A stretch of DNA of 64,000 bases from contig CAVVVC010000009.1 of assembly GCA_963751595.1 (NCBI GenBank), positions 62,001 through 126,000 of the forward strand, written 5' to 3'. Source of the DNA: JAHEGP01 sp963751595. GTDB lineage: Bacteria; Pseudomonadota; Gammaproteobacteria; Pseudomonadales; JAHEGP01. The notes under the pieces were generated by a model, which worked only from the letters and a program-made list of their open reading frames with translations, did not search any database and was not told the origin of the DNA. Positions 45,908 to 54,727 of the stretch are shown here, one piece after another (the first letter of the stretch is position 1; every line of letters begins with the position of its first letter). The position numbers and the translations under genes were made by a program.

Positions 45908-46403
45908 AGGATTTTAACCACCGTTCGGCTTTGATGGCGTCGAGGAAAGCCCCACCCAGGATGCCCACAGCCATACCCACTGCGACATACAGCACGGTGA
46001 ATTTCCACCCCAGCAAGCTCAACAGCAAAAGCACCGCTACTTCGTTAATCAAGGGAGACGTCAGCAGGAACGCCATCGTAATTCCCACTGGAATACCGGC
46101 AGAGGTAAATCCCAAAAATACTGGAATGCTGGAGCAGGAGCAAAAAGGGGTGATTGACCCAAAACCCGCGCCCATGGCGTAGCCCAACCCCCTGCGCTTC
46201 CCTGCGAGGAAGTCACGTACCTTTTCGACATTTAATGATGCCCGTAACAGGGCGATCAGATAGATCATCATTAATAGCAAGGCAAAAATCTTGCTGACGT
46301 CTTCGATAAAGAAATGGATGGCGTCCGCGAGCCTGGTTTCTTCAGCCAAGCCAAGGATCTGATAGGTGATCCAGTCTGCGAACAGAGTAAAGACGGCGAA
46401 CAT
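45819..46403 (-). CDS. ArsP/DUF318-type permease, N-terminal half (frame-shifted)
   Basis: The first four helices of the permease, including the motif TPFCSCSSIPVFLGF with the vicinal Cys pattern of ArsP and PLINEVAV-type SPLINEVAVLL. ArsP exports trivalent organoarsenicals; other DUF318 members have unknown substrates. The start at 46403 (MFAVFTLFADWITY) has GGAG 7 nt upstream. The frame is open to 46532, and the upstream residues FWPAPVWRGL could belong to it. The frame ends at 45819 after a hydrophilic linker, out of phase with the second half. Confidence 0.75.
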   Translation of the reverse strand: MFAVFTLFADWITYQILGLAEETRLADAIHFFIEDVSKIFALLLMMIYLIALLRASLNVEKVRDFLAGKRRGLGYAMGAGFGSITPFCSCSSIPVFLGFTSAGIPVGITMAFLLTSPLINEVAVLLLLSLLGWKFTVLYVAVGMAVGILGGAFLDAIKAERWLKSFAATALQQAQSQRSPQSPAQSEASALVAV

Positions 46404-46657
46404 CAGGCCTCTCCAAACCGGTGCCGGCCAGAAATTGCCGCAGACACTAGCGATAACATGACGGACACTTGCCACCTGCACGTCCACCCCAGTGGCCGCG
46501 GGCGAGCTGAAATCACGCCTGGCAGAGTGCACTCCCTGGCAAAGCTAAACGTGCGGCGAGCTATCAGGGTTGGCGCTGAGATTGCGAGCTTCATGTGGGT
46601 TCTCCCCAGCAAATCAGACCTATTATTCGGAGAGGTCCAGCCTATTCATGCATTATC

Positions 46658-46685
46658 ACATATATATGGAAATACGTATATATGT
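46658..46685. promoter_or_regulatory. ArsR/SmtB-type operator palindrome
   Basis: ACATATATA and TATATATGT form a perfect 9-bp inverted repeat around a 10-bp spacer. This is the AT-rich dyad form used by ArsR-family repressors. It lies 255 bp upstream of the ArsP-like permease, with no regulator gene in the window. Confidence 0.5.
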
Positions 46686-46699
46686 ATGCTCCCTAAGGG

Positions 46700-46868
46700 G
46701 AATGGCACTTAGTTAAGGAGCAATGCATAGGATTTTCAAAGCGCCGCTCCGGGCATCTACCCCGTCAGGACACGCCGTAAACCCGTCCCTGGGGGCTCTG
46801 CGCCGACATCCCTGTCGGCGAAGGTCCTGCCGAGGTAGACACCCGAATCGGCTTAAGTAAGTGCCATT
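46700..46868. mobile_element. MITE-like non-autonomous element with 11-bp direct repeats
   Basis: Terminal inverted repeats AATGGCACTTAGTTAAG (46701-46717) and its partner at 46852-46868 match at 16 of 17 positions. Outside them the sequence CTCCCTAAGGG occurs at both ends (46689-46699 and 46869-46879), as expected of a target-site duplication. The 169-bp interior has no transposase. The IS family that mobilised it is not identified. Confidence 0.7.
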
Positions 46869-47370
46869 CTCCCTAAGGGTTGAAGGTGGCGATTCAGCTT
46901 GCAGCAAAGCCAGGGGCTTGAACCTGCAATGCGATCAGCAGCCACATTCCTTGCCGTGCTCTTTAGCAGAGCATTGAACAGGGGTGTGGCGTTAAGCGGC
47001 CCGGAGGCCAGTCATTGCTGCTACACAGTCGCCCGCGATCACCTTTGGTGAAATATCCAGGCTAAAGCCGATTGGCTGCCATCGCGGCCGATGCCGGGCA
47101 GACAGAATTGTCACACCAGTGAAACATTGGGCCCGTATTGTGCGGGGGTTTTGTGTGCGGCTAAAACACAAGGGCAGCATTGGCTGAGGCCGGCGATTCG
47201 GCTTCTTTAACCTAGCCAGGGGCTCAGTTGATGATGGTTGGCTGAAATTGGGGGTGGCATCTCGATCTTTATTGATGCAGCTCGAATTTTTCAACAGAAA
47301 TAAGCCGTATACTGGCACTCGATATACCTATCGCCCTGTTTGTTATTTGATTATAAGACTGGAGAAACGC

Positions 47371-48051
47371 ATGCGATCAACCAACCCGATTGCTTCTCTG
47401 CTGGGAAGCTCACCGTTTAAACCCATGCAAGCGCATATGCGAATTGTTACCGAGTGTGTTAGCCACGTGCCGGCACTGTTCGATGCGCTGATTGATGGTA
47501 ACCAGGACGAGGTGGTCAAGGTTAAAGACTTGATCTTTGCCAAGGAGCAGGAAGCCGATGACCTCGAAAACGACCTCCGCTCGAAGCTGCCCAAGAGCCT
47601 GTTTATGCCCGTCGATCGACGTGACCTGCTTGAGTTGCTCGACATGCAGGACTACATCGCCGACACCGCGCAGGACATCGCCGGATTGATGGTGGAGCGC
47701 GATATGACCGTTCCCGAGGGGATGGCGGAGCCATTGCGGGTGCTGGTTGCGCGCTGTGTCGATACCTGCAAACTCGCTACCGGCGTCATCGAGCAATTGG
47801 ACGAACTGCTGGAAATGGGCTTTCGCGGCCGCGAGGCCAGCAAGGTCGATGAAATGGTCAAAGAGCTTAGTGACATCGAAGACGAAACCGATGTGATGGG
47901 TATGGCGCTGGCACGCGCCCTGTTCGCCCAGGAAGAAAAGCTGAGTCCGGTATCGGTCATGTTCTGGTACCAGATGATTCAGTGGATTGGGGATCTGGCG
48001 GATTACGCCGAGAAAGTTGGAGATCGCATGCGTTTGTTGATTGCCCGATAA
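47371..48051 (+). CDS. DUF47 / PhoU-like Pit accessory protein (TIGR00153)
   Basis: A 226-residue all-helical PhoU-like protein of the TIGR00153/DUF47 family, which is found directly upstream of Pit-type phosphate transporters and is thought to modulate them. FKPMQAHMRIVTECV, DLENDLRSKLPKSLFMPVDRRDLLELL and WIGDLADYAEKVGDRMRLL are conserved. The start at 47371 follows GGAG by 6 nt; the longer upstream frame is not conserved. Gap to pit is 93 bp. Confidence 0.92.
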   Translation: MRSTNPIASLLGSSPFKPMQAHMRIVTECVSHVPALFDALIDGNQDEVVKVKDLIFAKEQEADDLENDLRSKLPKSLFMPVDRRDLLELLDMQDYIADTAQDIAGLMVERDMTVPEGMAEPLRVLVARCVDTCKLATGVIEQLDELLEMGFRGREASKVDEMVKELSDIEDETDVMGMALARALFAQEEKLSPVSVMFWYQMIQWIGDLADYAEKVGDRMRLLIAR

Positions 48052-48144
48052 GGGAAATCCTCAAAACCAGGCTATCCGCACACTATTTGTTTCGGGGCCA
48101 GGGGTAATCGCCTCAGCCGCCAGAATCATAATAAGGAGTCTTTT

Positions 48145-49410
48145 ATGGAAATCATCGCTCAATACGGCACCGTTTTTCTGGTGCTGGCCGTTATCTTCGG
48201 CTTTTACATGGCCTGGGGCATTGGCGCCAACGACGTCGCCAACGCCATGGGCATGCCGGTTGGTTCCGGTGCCATCACCGTTAAACAGGCGATCATCATC
48301 GCCGCGGTCTTCGAGTTTGCCGGCGCCTTTATCGCTGGCGGACAGGTGACCCAAACCATTCGCAAGGGCATTATCGACACCCAGTCCCTTGCCGGCTCGC
48401 CGGAGCTGATCGTCTACGGGATGCTGGCGGCTCTGCTGGCGGCGGCCATCTGGCTGATGATTGCCACCACGCGGGGCTGGCCGGTGTCTACCACCCATAC
48501 TATCGTTGGGGCCATCGTCGGCTTTGGCGTTGCGGGTGTTGGCGTCGACGTGGTCCACTGGGGAAAGATTGGTTCCATCGTCGCCAGTTGGCTGGTATCA
48601 CCGCTCATCGGTGGCAGTATCTCGTTGCTACTGATGATCAGCATTCGAAAGCTGATCCTGGATACCGATAACCCCTTCGAGAATGCGAAACGCTGGGGGC
48701 CGGTCTACGTGTTCCTGGTGGGCTGGATCGTGGGCCTGGTAACCCTGTTCAAGGGCCTCAAGCACCTCAAGCTGGAGCTTACGGGCCCCCAGAGCCTGAT
48801 TGCGGCCACCGTGATCGGCATCATCCTGGCACTGATCGGCAGGGCCATGATCAACAAGGTCAAGGTCGACCCCAACGCTGACCGCGAGTATCACTTCGCC
48901 AGCGTCGAGAAGGTGTTCGTACCGCTGATGGTCTTTACCGCGGCAGCCATGGCATTTGCCCACGGCTCCAACGATGTCGCCAACGCGATTGGCCCCCTTG
49001 CGGCCGTGGTCTCCACAGTACAAAGCGGTGGTGAAGTCGGACAAAAAGCCGCTCTGCCCCTGTGGATCCTTTTCCTCGGCGGTGGTGGTATCGTGGTTGG
49101 CCTGGCCACCATGGGATACCGGGTCATGGAGACTATCGGCACCAAGATTACCGAGCTGACACCCACCCGGGGTTACTGTGCCACCCTGGCGGCGGCGACA
49201 ACGGTAGTACTGGCGTCAAAGACTGGCCTCCCGGTGTCTACTACCCAGATTGCGGTGGGCGCGGTAATGGGGGTCGGCCTGGCGCGTGGGGTCGGCGCCA
49301 TCGACCTTCGGGTCATCGGTGGAATCGTGCTGTCCTGGTTTATCACCTTGCCAGCAGGTGGCATACTGGCGGCACTGTTGTTCTTCCTGTTTAAAGGCAT
49401 ATTCAGCTAG
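48145..49410 (+). CDS. pit: Inorganic phosphate transporter, Pit family
   Basis: A 421-residue low-affinity, metal-phosphate/H+ symporter with about ten helices. The duplicated PHO4 signature is clear as GANDVANAMG near residue 28 and GSNDVANAIGP near 275. Each is followed by a PVSTTHT/PVSTTQI segment. AAGGAG precedes the ATG. It forms a pair with the DUF47 gene. Confidence 0.95.
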   Translation: MEIIAQYGTVFLVLAVIFGFYMAWGIGANDVANAMGMPVGSGAITVKQAIIIAAVFEFAGAFIAGGQVTQTIRKGIIDTQSLAGSPELIVYGMLAALLAAAIWLMIATTRGWPVSTTHTIVGAIVGFGVAGVGVDVVHWGKIGSIVASWLVSPLIGGSISLLLMISIRKLILDTDNPFENAKRWGPVYVFLVGWIVGLVTLFKGLKHLKLELTGPQSLIAATVIGIILALIGRAMINKVKVDPNADREYHFASVEKVFVPLMVFTAAAMAFAHGSNDVANAIGPLAAVVSTVQSGGEVGQKAALPLWILFLGGGGIVVGLATMGYRVMETIGTKITELTPTRGYCATLAAATTVVLASKTGLPVSTTQIAVGAVMGVGLARGVGAIDLRVIGGIVLSWFITLPAGGILAALLFFLFKGIFS

Positions 49411-49421
49411 CGGTCAGTCTT

Positions 49422-50111
49422 ATGGTGGAGTCGGGTTACGTGCACACAGGTTATGACCGCAACTTTGTGCTGCGAACCCGGCCGGTGGCTGAATTGCATT
49501 ACGAGCGGGGTGTCTCGATTCCAGCGGGCGTCAATTATCGCCAGCTGCTGATCACAGGGCCCCCAGGCGCCGGTAAAAGCACCATGATTCGCAAGTTGCG
49601 AGGCTGGCCGGAGGAGGGTTATGTCGATCTTTCCCTCGATAAGTGGTGGAAGTCCAGGGCGCTTAGCCTGCGTCCGCGGGAGATACACCTGGGCTTCCCC
49701 TGCCGGGGGTATCGCGACGCGCTTGCCGTTTTTGATGAGCAGTGGATAAAATCCCTGACGCCGCCAGAACTGGATTTGGCCAGGGTGCGTATTCCACCGG
49801 TGAAACGTCGTTTTTATGCCGTTGATTGGTACAAGCGCTACGTCTTCGAGTTCCTGATTCCCGGTCCCGATGTCTTGTACGCACAAAGGCGTCGACGCCA
49901 GCAGGAGTTCGGCACCCACCACGTCGATGAGGGTGTCAGCCAGGAGCGTGTGGAAAGCCAGCTCATGATTTACCAGATGGCGGCCCACCACCTGTGTTGC
50001 AGCGGCTTGAGAACGTACATACGCGAGGGGACCGACAGTGACCCGCTAGAAATTGTCCTGGGCGAGAGTGATTATGCTGCCACCGCTACTGGCGCGCCAC
50101 AAGCTACTTAA
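49422..50111 (+). CDS. P-loop NTPase, putative kinase paired with a phosphatase
   Basis: A 229-residue protein with Walker A GPPGAGKST (46-54) followed by KLRGWPEEGYVDLSLDKWW, where the Asp-containing strand resembles small-molecule or nucleic-acid kinases. RPREIHLGFPCRGY and RRQQEFGTHHVDEGVSQERV are distinctive but unassigned. I cannot name the family. It starts 11 bp after pit and overlaps the phosphatase gene by 38 bp, so the two products are very likely made together. Substrate unknown. Confidence 0.7.
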   Translation: MVESGYVHTGYDRNFVLRTRPVAELHYERGVSIPAGVNYRQLLITGPPGAGKSTMIRKLRGWPEEGYVDLSLDKWWKSRALSLRPREIHLGFPCRGYRDALAVFDEQWIKSLTPPELDLARVRIPPVKRRFYAVDWYKRYVFEFLIPGPDVLYAQRRRRQQEFGTHHVDEGVSQERVESQLMIYQMAAHHLCCSGLRTYIREGTDSDPLEIVLGESDYAATATGAPQAT

Positions 50112-51585
50112 GCGACTGAGAGACGCTTTTCCGGGTTTAGACCCCTGCGATGAAGTGGATCTCAAGGAGGCTTATCGGCTGGGCGAAAAGACAGTCAAAG
50201 CCCACATCAAGGATTATCCCTTTGAAATCAGCCTGGCTCCTGATAACAAGATTTTGCATTTGTATCCCGAACAACTGATCGACGGCAGCGATAACGAAAT
50301 CTCGACCCAATCTTACCTGCTGTTTGACCCCGAAACATTTTACTCCAAGCTGAGCGGCTTCTATCGGCTCAGGGACGGCGACACCATCACCCTGGGCGGT
50401 GATGACCCCGGGCAGCGCGCCATTTTGGGGCTTTCCCCGGACTTGCCCCCCCGTAAACTCAGTATCAGTAACGAAGAGGGCTGGCTGCGGTTCAAGAGCC
50501 ATGTCAGCAGCCCGGGCTCTACCATCGCGCCATTGCTCAAGGATAAGAAAGCCCGGAGTCTGGTGGAGTGGCGACTGGCCAAACTGGACAGCTTGAAGTC
50601 GATATTTGGCGAAACCATCGCCCTGTTGCCGGCAGATCAGGCACTGGAGCAATTGCAACAGGTCAATGCGGTGCTGGAAAACGAGCCCTACCGCGCCACT
50701 GACGATGCTGGTCGTCCGGGGGGCGTAATTGCCCTGCCTGACGAATACAGTGCGATCACGGTCGGGGACCTCCACGCCAAGCCGGACAACCTGCTGGTGG
50801 TGCTGACCCAGAACAACTTCCTGGCGGCGCTGGAGAACGGCACTGCTTGCCTGGTAATCATCGGCGATGCGGTACACCCGGAGGGTGATGCCGTACTGGA
50901 CGAGATGGAAAGCTCGATGTTGATCATGGATCTGATCCTGGCCCTGAAACTGCGTTTTCCCCGGCAGGTGTTCTATCTGCGGGGCAATCACGACAGTTTT
51001 TCCGAGGAAATCGCCAAGCACGGGGTGCCCCAGGGGCTGGTCTGGGCGAAAGCCCTGCAGGGCCAGCGGGGCAAAGCCTATTTGAAGGAGATGGAGCGCT
51101 TCTACGGTCTGTTACCCCTTGTCGCCTACTCACGGCACTTTGCTACCTGCCACGCAGCGCCCCCGGTATCCGAAACCAGCCTGCATGAAATGATCAACAT
51201 CAAAAGCTATCCCCGGCTCTACACGGAGCTTGCGAATAATCGAATGAAAAGCGCCAGCCGACCGGGGGGCTACGGCAAGCGTGATGTAAAACGGTTTCGC
51301 CGCTGCCTGGGTCTCGCCAAACATACGCCAGTGATCGTTGGCCACACCCCCCAGGATTCTGTAGACACGCTGTGGGAGCACGTGGGTGACATCAAGGAGC
51401 ACTATATCGTGTACTCCAGTGATTCCCACTGGGTGGGGTTGATGGCCCAAGTAGGTGACACACTCTACCCGTTCCGCTACCCGGTGGAGCCGATTGTTGC
51501 GCTGCTCAATTCGCGCAAACCGCGTTGGCGCAGCAAGCCGCACAGCAAAGCCAGTATGCTTGTGCGGCGACGTTGGCCGGGCTGA
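50074..51585 (+). CDS. Calcineurin-like metallophosphoesterase with unknown N-terminal region
   Basis: A 503-residue protein. The C-terminal ~280 residues are a metallophosphoesterase domain: GDLH (Asp232, His234), GDAVHP (Asp265), GNHD (Asn305-Asp307), ATCHAAPP and GHTP supply the two-metal ligands of PPP-type phosphatases. The first ~220 residues have no recognised domain. The ATG at 50074 lies within the kinase gene. A phosphatase of phosphoprotein, nucleotide or polynucleotide is possible, and the opposite activity next door suggests a reversible phosphorylation cycle. Confidence 0.78.
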   Translation: MLPPLLARHKLLKRLRDAFPGLDPCDEVDLKEAYRLGEKTVKAHIKDYPFEISLAPDNKILHLYPEQLIDGSDNEISTQSYLLFDPETFYSKLSGFYRLRDGDTITLGGDDPGQRAILGLSPDLPPRKLSISNEEGWLRFKSHVSSPGSTIAPLLKDKKARSLVEWRLAKLDSLKSIFGETIALLPADQALEQLQQVNAVLENEPYRATDDAGRPGGVIALPDEYSAITVGDLHAKPDNLLVVLTQNNFLAALENGTACLVIIGDAVHPEGDAVLDEMESSMLIMDLILALKLRFPRQVFYLRGNHDSFSEEIAKHGVPQGLVWAKALQGQRGKAYLKEMERFYGLLPLVAYSRHFATCHAAPPVSETSLHEMINIKSYPRLYTELANNRMKSASRPGGYGKRDVKRFRRCLGLAKHTPVIVGHTPQDSVDTLWEHVGDIKEHYIVYSSDSHWVGLMAQVGDTLYPFRYPVEPIVALLNSRKPRWRSKPHSKASMLVRRRWPG

Positions 51586-51649
51586 GTCCTGGCCCAGAGT
51601 ATCGCAGGATCTACCCTGACGCATTTTCGATGGCAATGGAGTACAGCGA

Positions 51650-52183
51650 GTGACCGGCAAGACAGAACCCATCGTGCCCGCCGCAGAGGGGACGTTCCGT
51701 ATCAGTGAGGCGGTAATCCGCAAAAGGAACCTGAGCACTGCCTGGGGTATCGTATTCGGGGTTGCGCTGTGTGTAATAACCCTGCGCGGCCATGCTGTCG
51801 ACAGCAATCGATACAACGATACCTTACTGGTATCGGTTGTAGGTTTCGTCATTCTTTTTTGCCTGTTTAATCTGGTTGGCCATCTGCGCTATGTGCGCAA
51901 CAGTCGCAAGCACCATCTGCAGCTAGGGGAAGATCGTATCACCTTCGTCACTGGCAGCGACCAGAGCGAACTGTTACTGAGTGAGGTGGCGTTCGCCGAG
52001 CGGCAGAATCGCCGGCGGGAGGGGCCCTCCGTGATGATGCGACTTAAAAACAAACGGATAGTGCGCCTGGCTGGCTATGAGCGCCAGGAGGATTTGATCG
52101 CACTGGTAATGGAGGGTATTGCCCGCAGTCGGACGCACGCGGGTGATCCGCCCGCGACGGTGGTGACTTCTCCACGGGAGTAA
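51650..52183 (+). CDS. Unknown membrane protein with PH-like C-terminal region
   Basis: A 177-residue protein starting at a GTG. Two hydrophobic segments (about residues 30-47 and 60-79) form a helical hairpin. It is followed by an alternating beta-rich region, HHLQLGEDRITFVTGSDQ and MMRLKNKRIVRLAGY, that looks like a bacterial PH-like fold. No family could be named. It follows the phosphatase gene by 64 bp and precedes another unknown gene by 7 bp. Confidence 0.6.
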   Translation: MTGKTEPIVPAAEGTFRISEAVIRKRNLSTAWGIVFGVALCVITLRGHAVDSNRYNDTLLVSVVGFVILFCLFNLVGHLRYVRNSRKHHLQLGEDRITFVTGSDQSELLLSEVAFAERQNRRREGPSVMMRLKNKRIVRLAGYERQEDLIALVMEGIARSRTHAGDPPATVVTSPRE

Positions 52184-52190
52184 TCGTGTC

Positions 52191-52637
52191 ATGTCGCAAC
52201 TCGTAACCCTGGCGCATCGGGTCTCCAGTATCCACGCCCGCTACTCGAAGATTCACGATGCCACACTCGGGATGACAGGATTCACATGGCGAATCAAGTC
52301 CCGCGCCAATGGTGATGCCCAGTATGCCGGCTTCGCGGCCCAGCTTAAGGAAATGCAAACTGAGCTTGGCAGCATCGAGGTAACGCTCGGTAGTGGCCCG
52401 CCGGAACCCAACACCTCCTACAGTCGCAAGTTTGTGGTGGTTTTAAGGGAGTATGTCCAGGCCCTTTCCCACTCGATTCAGTGCCTGAGCGAGATCTGCG
52501 GGCACCGTAATCGGGCGGACATCGCTCAGGGCTCTGCCGGGCCCGAGTCGAGGGCGGAGCTCACCCGCTATGATCAGGCAATACAGGTGCACAAGCGGCT
52601 GGGAGTGAAACTGACCCGAATGGTAACGCGTTTGTGA
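52191..52637 (+). CDS. Unknown helical protein
   Basis: A 148-residue soluble, mostly helical protein (MSQLVTLAHRVSSIHARYSKI, then KEMQTELGSIEV and YVQALSHSIQCLSEICGH). It was not recognised. The tight spacing behind the membrane protein gene and the shared strand suggest one operon with the kinase/phosphatase pair. It contains no cofactor or catalytic motif that I can see. Confidence 0.55.
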   Translation: MSQLVTLAHRVSSIHARYSKIHDATLGMTGFTWRIKSRANGDAQYAGFAAQLKEMQTELGSIEVTLGSGPPEPNTSYSRKFVVVLREYVQALSHSIQCLSEICGHRNRADIAQGSAGPESRAELTRYDQAIQVHKRLGVKLTRMVTRL

Positions 52638-52932
52638 GCGAGTGCCCGGGGCAATAACAATCCGGGTAGCGCGCCGTCAATTCTGCTGGATTTTCGCAAC
52701 CGCATTGGGTAAGGCACAAAGCTGGGGCTGCCTGCCGGCAGACCCAGGGTCACACCCCTGTCACATAGTTGCGCTTAGATTCTGGTGATATAGCGCATCG
52801 GTCCATCGCACGTTCGATCAAGCAGCCGGATGCCTGGCTCTTGCCGGACATCGGCACTCGGCCCCAAAAGGAGGGCCGGCTTGAAGGGATTCGTTCAGGA
52901 ACCACGCTCGGGTTGGCTCGCGGGGAAGGGAA

Positions 52933-54648
52933 ATGGGTAATTGGCTGAGAAAGCTGCGGATTGGGGAAAAAATTGGCATCGGCTTCGGTATCGTCGGCCT
53001 GCTGTTTCTGGGAGTTATCTGGCAATACCACGTGACCCTGCGAGACGCGCTCCAGGATTACCGGCAGCTGGAAGACGTTTACGGTGTGCGCAAGACCCAG
53101 GCAATGGCCATTGAAAACAACATTCTCCGCGCCCAGCGTGAGCAGAAAAACTTTATAATCAGCCGGGATGAAACTGCGGCCGAGGCGGTACTTGCCCACT
53201 TGCAGCAGGCTCGGGAAGCCGATGAAATCCTTCGTACTGTCGACCCGGACTCGGCAATCCGCATAGAAAACCTGGTCGACAACTACGAGCAGCGCTTCCA
53301 GAGCGTGTTTGCCGCCTGGCGTAACATGGGACTGGATCACAACAGCGGCCTTCAGGGTGCCTTTCGCGACAGCGCGCACACCATGGAAGATATGTCAGTC
53401 CAGTTGGACGTGGATCGTCTCTATCTTTTACTCCTGCAAATCCGCCGTGGTGAAAAAGATCTCGGTTTGCGGCGTGAGCCGCAGTACCAGGAAAAGGTGA
53501 AGCGCCTGGTCCAGTTGTTTCAGGCAGAACTCGCCGCCTCCCAACTGGACGAGGATTTCAAGGCGCGCTTGCGGCAGGAGATTGACACCTACCGCCAGAC
53601 TTTTGATCAATATGCCGACAGGGTGCTGGACGACCCGGGGCCGGTGGACGGCAAGGGGCCATTTCGCGATGCGGCTCACAGAATAGAGGCTTTGCTTGGT
53701 GCCCGCTACCTGCCCAACCTGGGTGAAAAAGTATTGCAGCTTCGGCGAAGGGAGAAGGACTATTTACTCCGGTATGACAAGACCTATGTCGATATGGCGA
53801 TCGCGCAATTGGAGGAAATCGAAGTTCAGGTCGCAGCGTCGGATGTAGCGGCAACATACAAAGCACATTTCGCAGGTCTGCTAAACAACTACCGGCGCGA
53901 TTTTCTCGCACTAGTCGAGCAGAACGACAGCATTAAAGCATTGCACGACGAGATGATGGCGGCCGTCGCAGATATCTCGAGTCTGGTCGAAACCAATGTC
54001 GCCAATGCCGAGTTGGCGATGGCCGAGATGCGCCAAAGCATCGACGCCGCCACAGCGCGGAGCGAGAGAGTCATGTTCTGGATCGTCGCCCTGGCAACCT
54101 TGTTGGGTATCTTGCTGGCCTTCGCCATCACCTACGGCATCGCTCACCCACTGCGTAAAATGTCTGGTCTGCTGGATCAGGTGGCAGCCGAAGAGCCGGC
54201 TGAGCGCATGCACTTTTATCCCGGGGGGAGGGACGAAGTCAACGCCATGGCAGGCTCGGTCAATGCCATTGCCGATCACAAGGCTCGCTTTATTGCCTGG
54301 TGGAAAGCCAGCATGCGCGAAGCCGATGCCTGTCAAAGTATCGAGGCGTTAATCAGCGAGCCCCATGCCATTGAGCTTCGCCGGGACGCGGAGGAAGAAC
54401 TGCGCCAGGCTGTAACTGCCAGAACGCAATTGCTCGGGAGGCAGTTTGACAAGCTGTATCAGCTTGGCGACCAGATCGTTGACAGCGCCAAACGCTTACT
54501 GCGGGAGCATGGCCACGGTCCAGCAGGGGATGAAATCAATCGCATTCAGCTGTCGGCCCGATCGATGCAAACCGTTCTTGAAATGGCCGCAGCGCCGGAG
54601 ATATTGCATCGTCACGCTGGCAGAGCTGAAGCAAATGAGTCCGAGTGA
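52933..54648 (+). CDS. HBM-domain membrane sensor with HAMP but no output domain
   Basis: A 571-residue sensor. Transmembrane helix 1 (about 16-34) precedes a ~345-residue periplasmic all-helical region with two repeats of the pattern ...QRREKDYLLR/RREKDLGLR, as in helical bimodular (HBM) chemoreceptor ligand domains. Helix 2 is at about 381-403, then HAMP (about 402-455). The last ~110 residues look like a histidine-kinase dimerisation hairpin without the phospho-acceptor His. There is no methyl-accepting, kinase or GGDEF domain. The neighbour downstream, convergent, is a cyclase/response regulator. Confidence 0.78.
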   Translation: MGNWLRKLRIGEKIGIGFGIVGLLFLGVIWQYHVTLRDALQDYRQLEDVYGVRKTQAMAIENNILRAQREQKNFIISRDETAAEAVLAHLQQAREADEILRTVDPDSAIRIENLVDNYEQRFQSVFAAWRNMGLDHNSGLQGAFRDSAHTMEDMSVQLDVDRLYLLLLQIRRGEKDLGLRREPQYQEKVKRLVQLFQAELAASQLDEDFKARLRQEIDTYRQTFDQYADRVLDDPGPVDGKGPFRDAAHRIEALLGARYLPNLGEKVLQLRRREKDYLLRYDKTYVDMAIAQLEEIEVQVAASDVAATYKAHFAGLLNNYRRDFLALVEQNDSIKALHDEMMAAVADISSLVETNVANAELAMAEMRQSIDAATARSERVMFWIVALATLLGILLAFAITYGIAHPLRKMSGLLDQVAAEEPAERMHFYPGGRDEVNAMAGSVNAIADHKARFIAWWKASMREADACQSIEALISEPHAIELRRDAEEELRQAVTARTQLLGRQFDKLYQLGDQIVDSAKRLLREHGHGPAGDEINRIQLSARSMQTVLEMAAAPEILHRHAGRAEANESE

Positions 54649-54727
54649 ATAAACGGTGTAGATCTATCCCACGCCCGCCCCGAAGCCACAATCGACTGTT
54701 GATCGCAACGCCGCCAGGCTGACCGTG

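Larger units (their letters stand above)
46404..47370. other. Gene-poor stretch with operator, MITE-like element and promoter region
   Basis: About 970 bp without a convincing gene. It holds an ArsR-type palindrome (46658-46685), a 169-bp inverted-repeat element (46700-46868) flanked by an 11-bp direct repeat, and AT-rich sequence with a possible -10 TATACT at 47308-47313 before the phosphate genes. On the minus strand near 46930-46990 a short Cys-rich reading (CSAKEHGKECGC before a stop) follows an in-frame TAA. This may be decayed coding sequence. Confidence 0.6.

Noticed and set aside
46403..46594. 63-codon minus-strand frame (MKLAISAPTLIARRTF) with a Shine-Dalgarno and a TGATG overlap with the permease start
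   Set aside because: The composition does not look protein-like, and the overlapping alternative frame reads more naturally as permease N-terminus. Only the start context argues for it.
46920..47318. Minus-strand frame ending near a Cys-rich CSAKEHGKECGC tail
   Set aside because: An in-frame TAA separates the tail from the longer upstream frame and no family could be recognised; at most a decayed gene.
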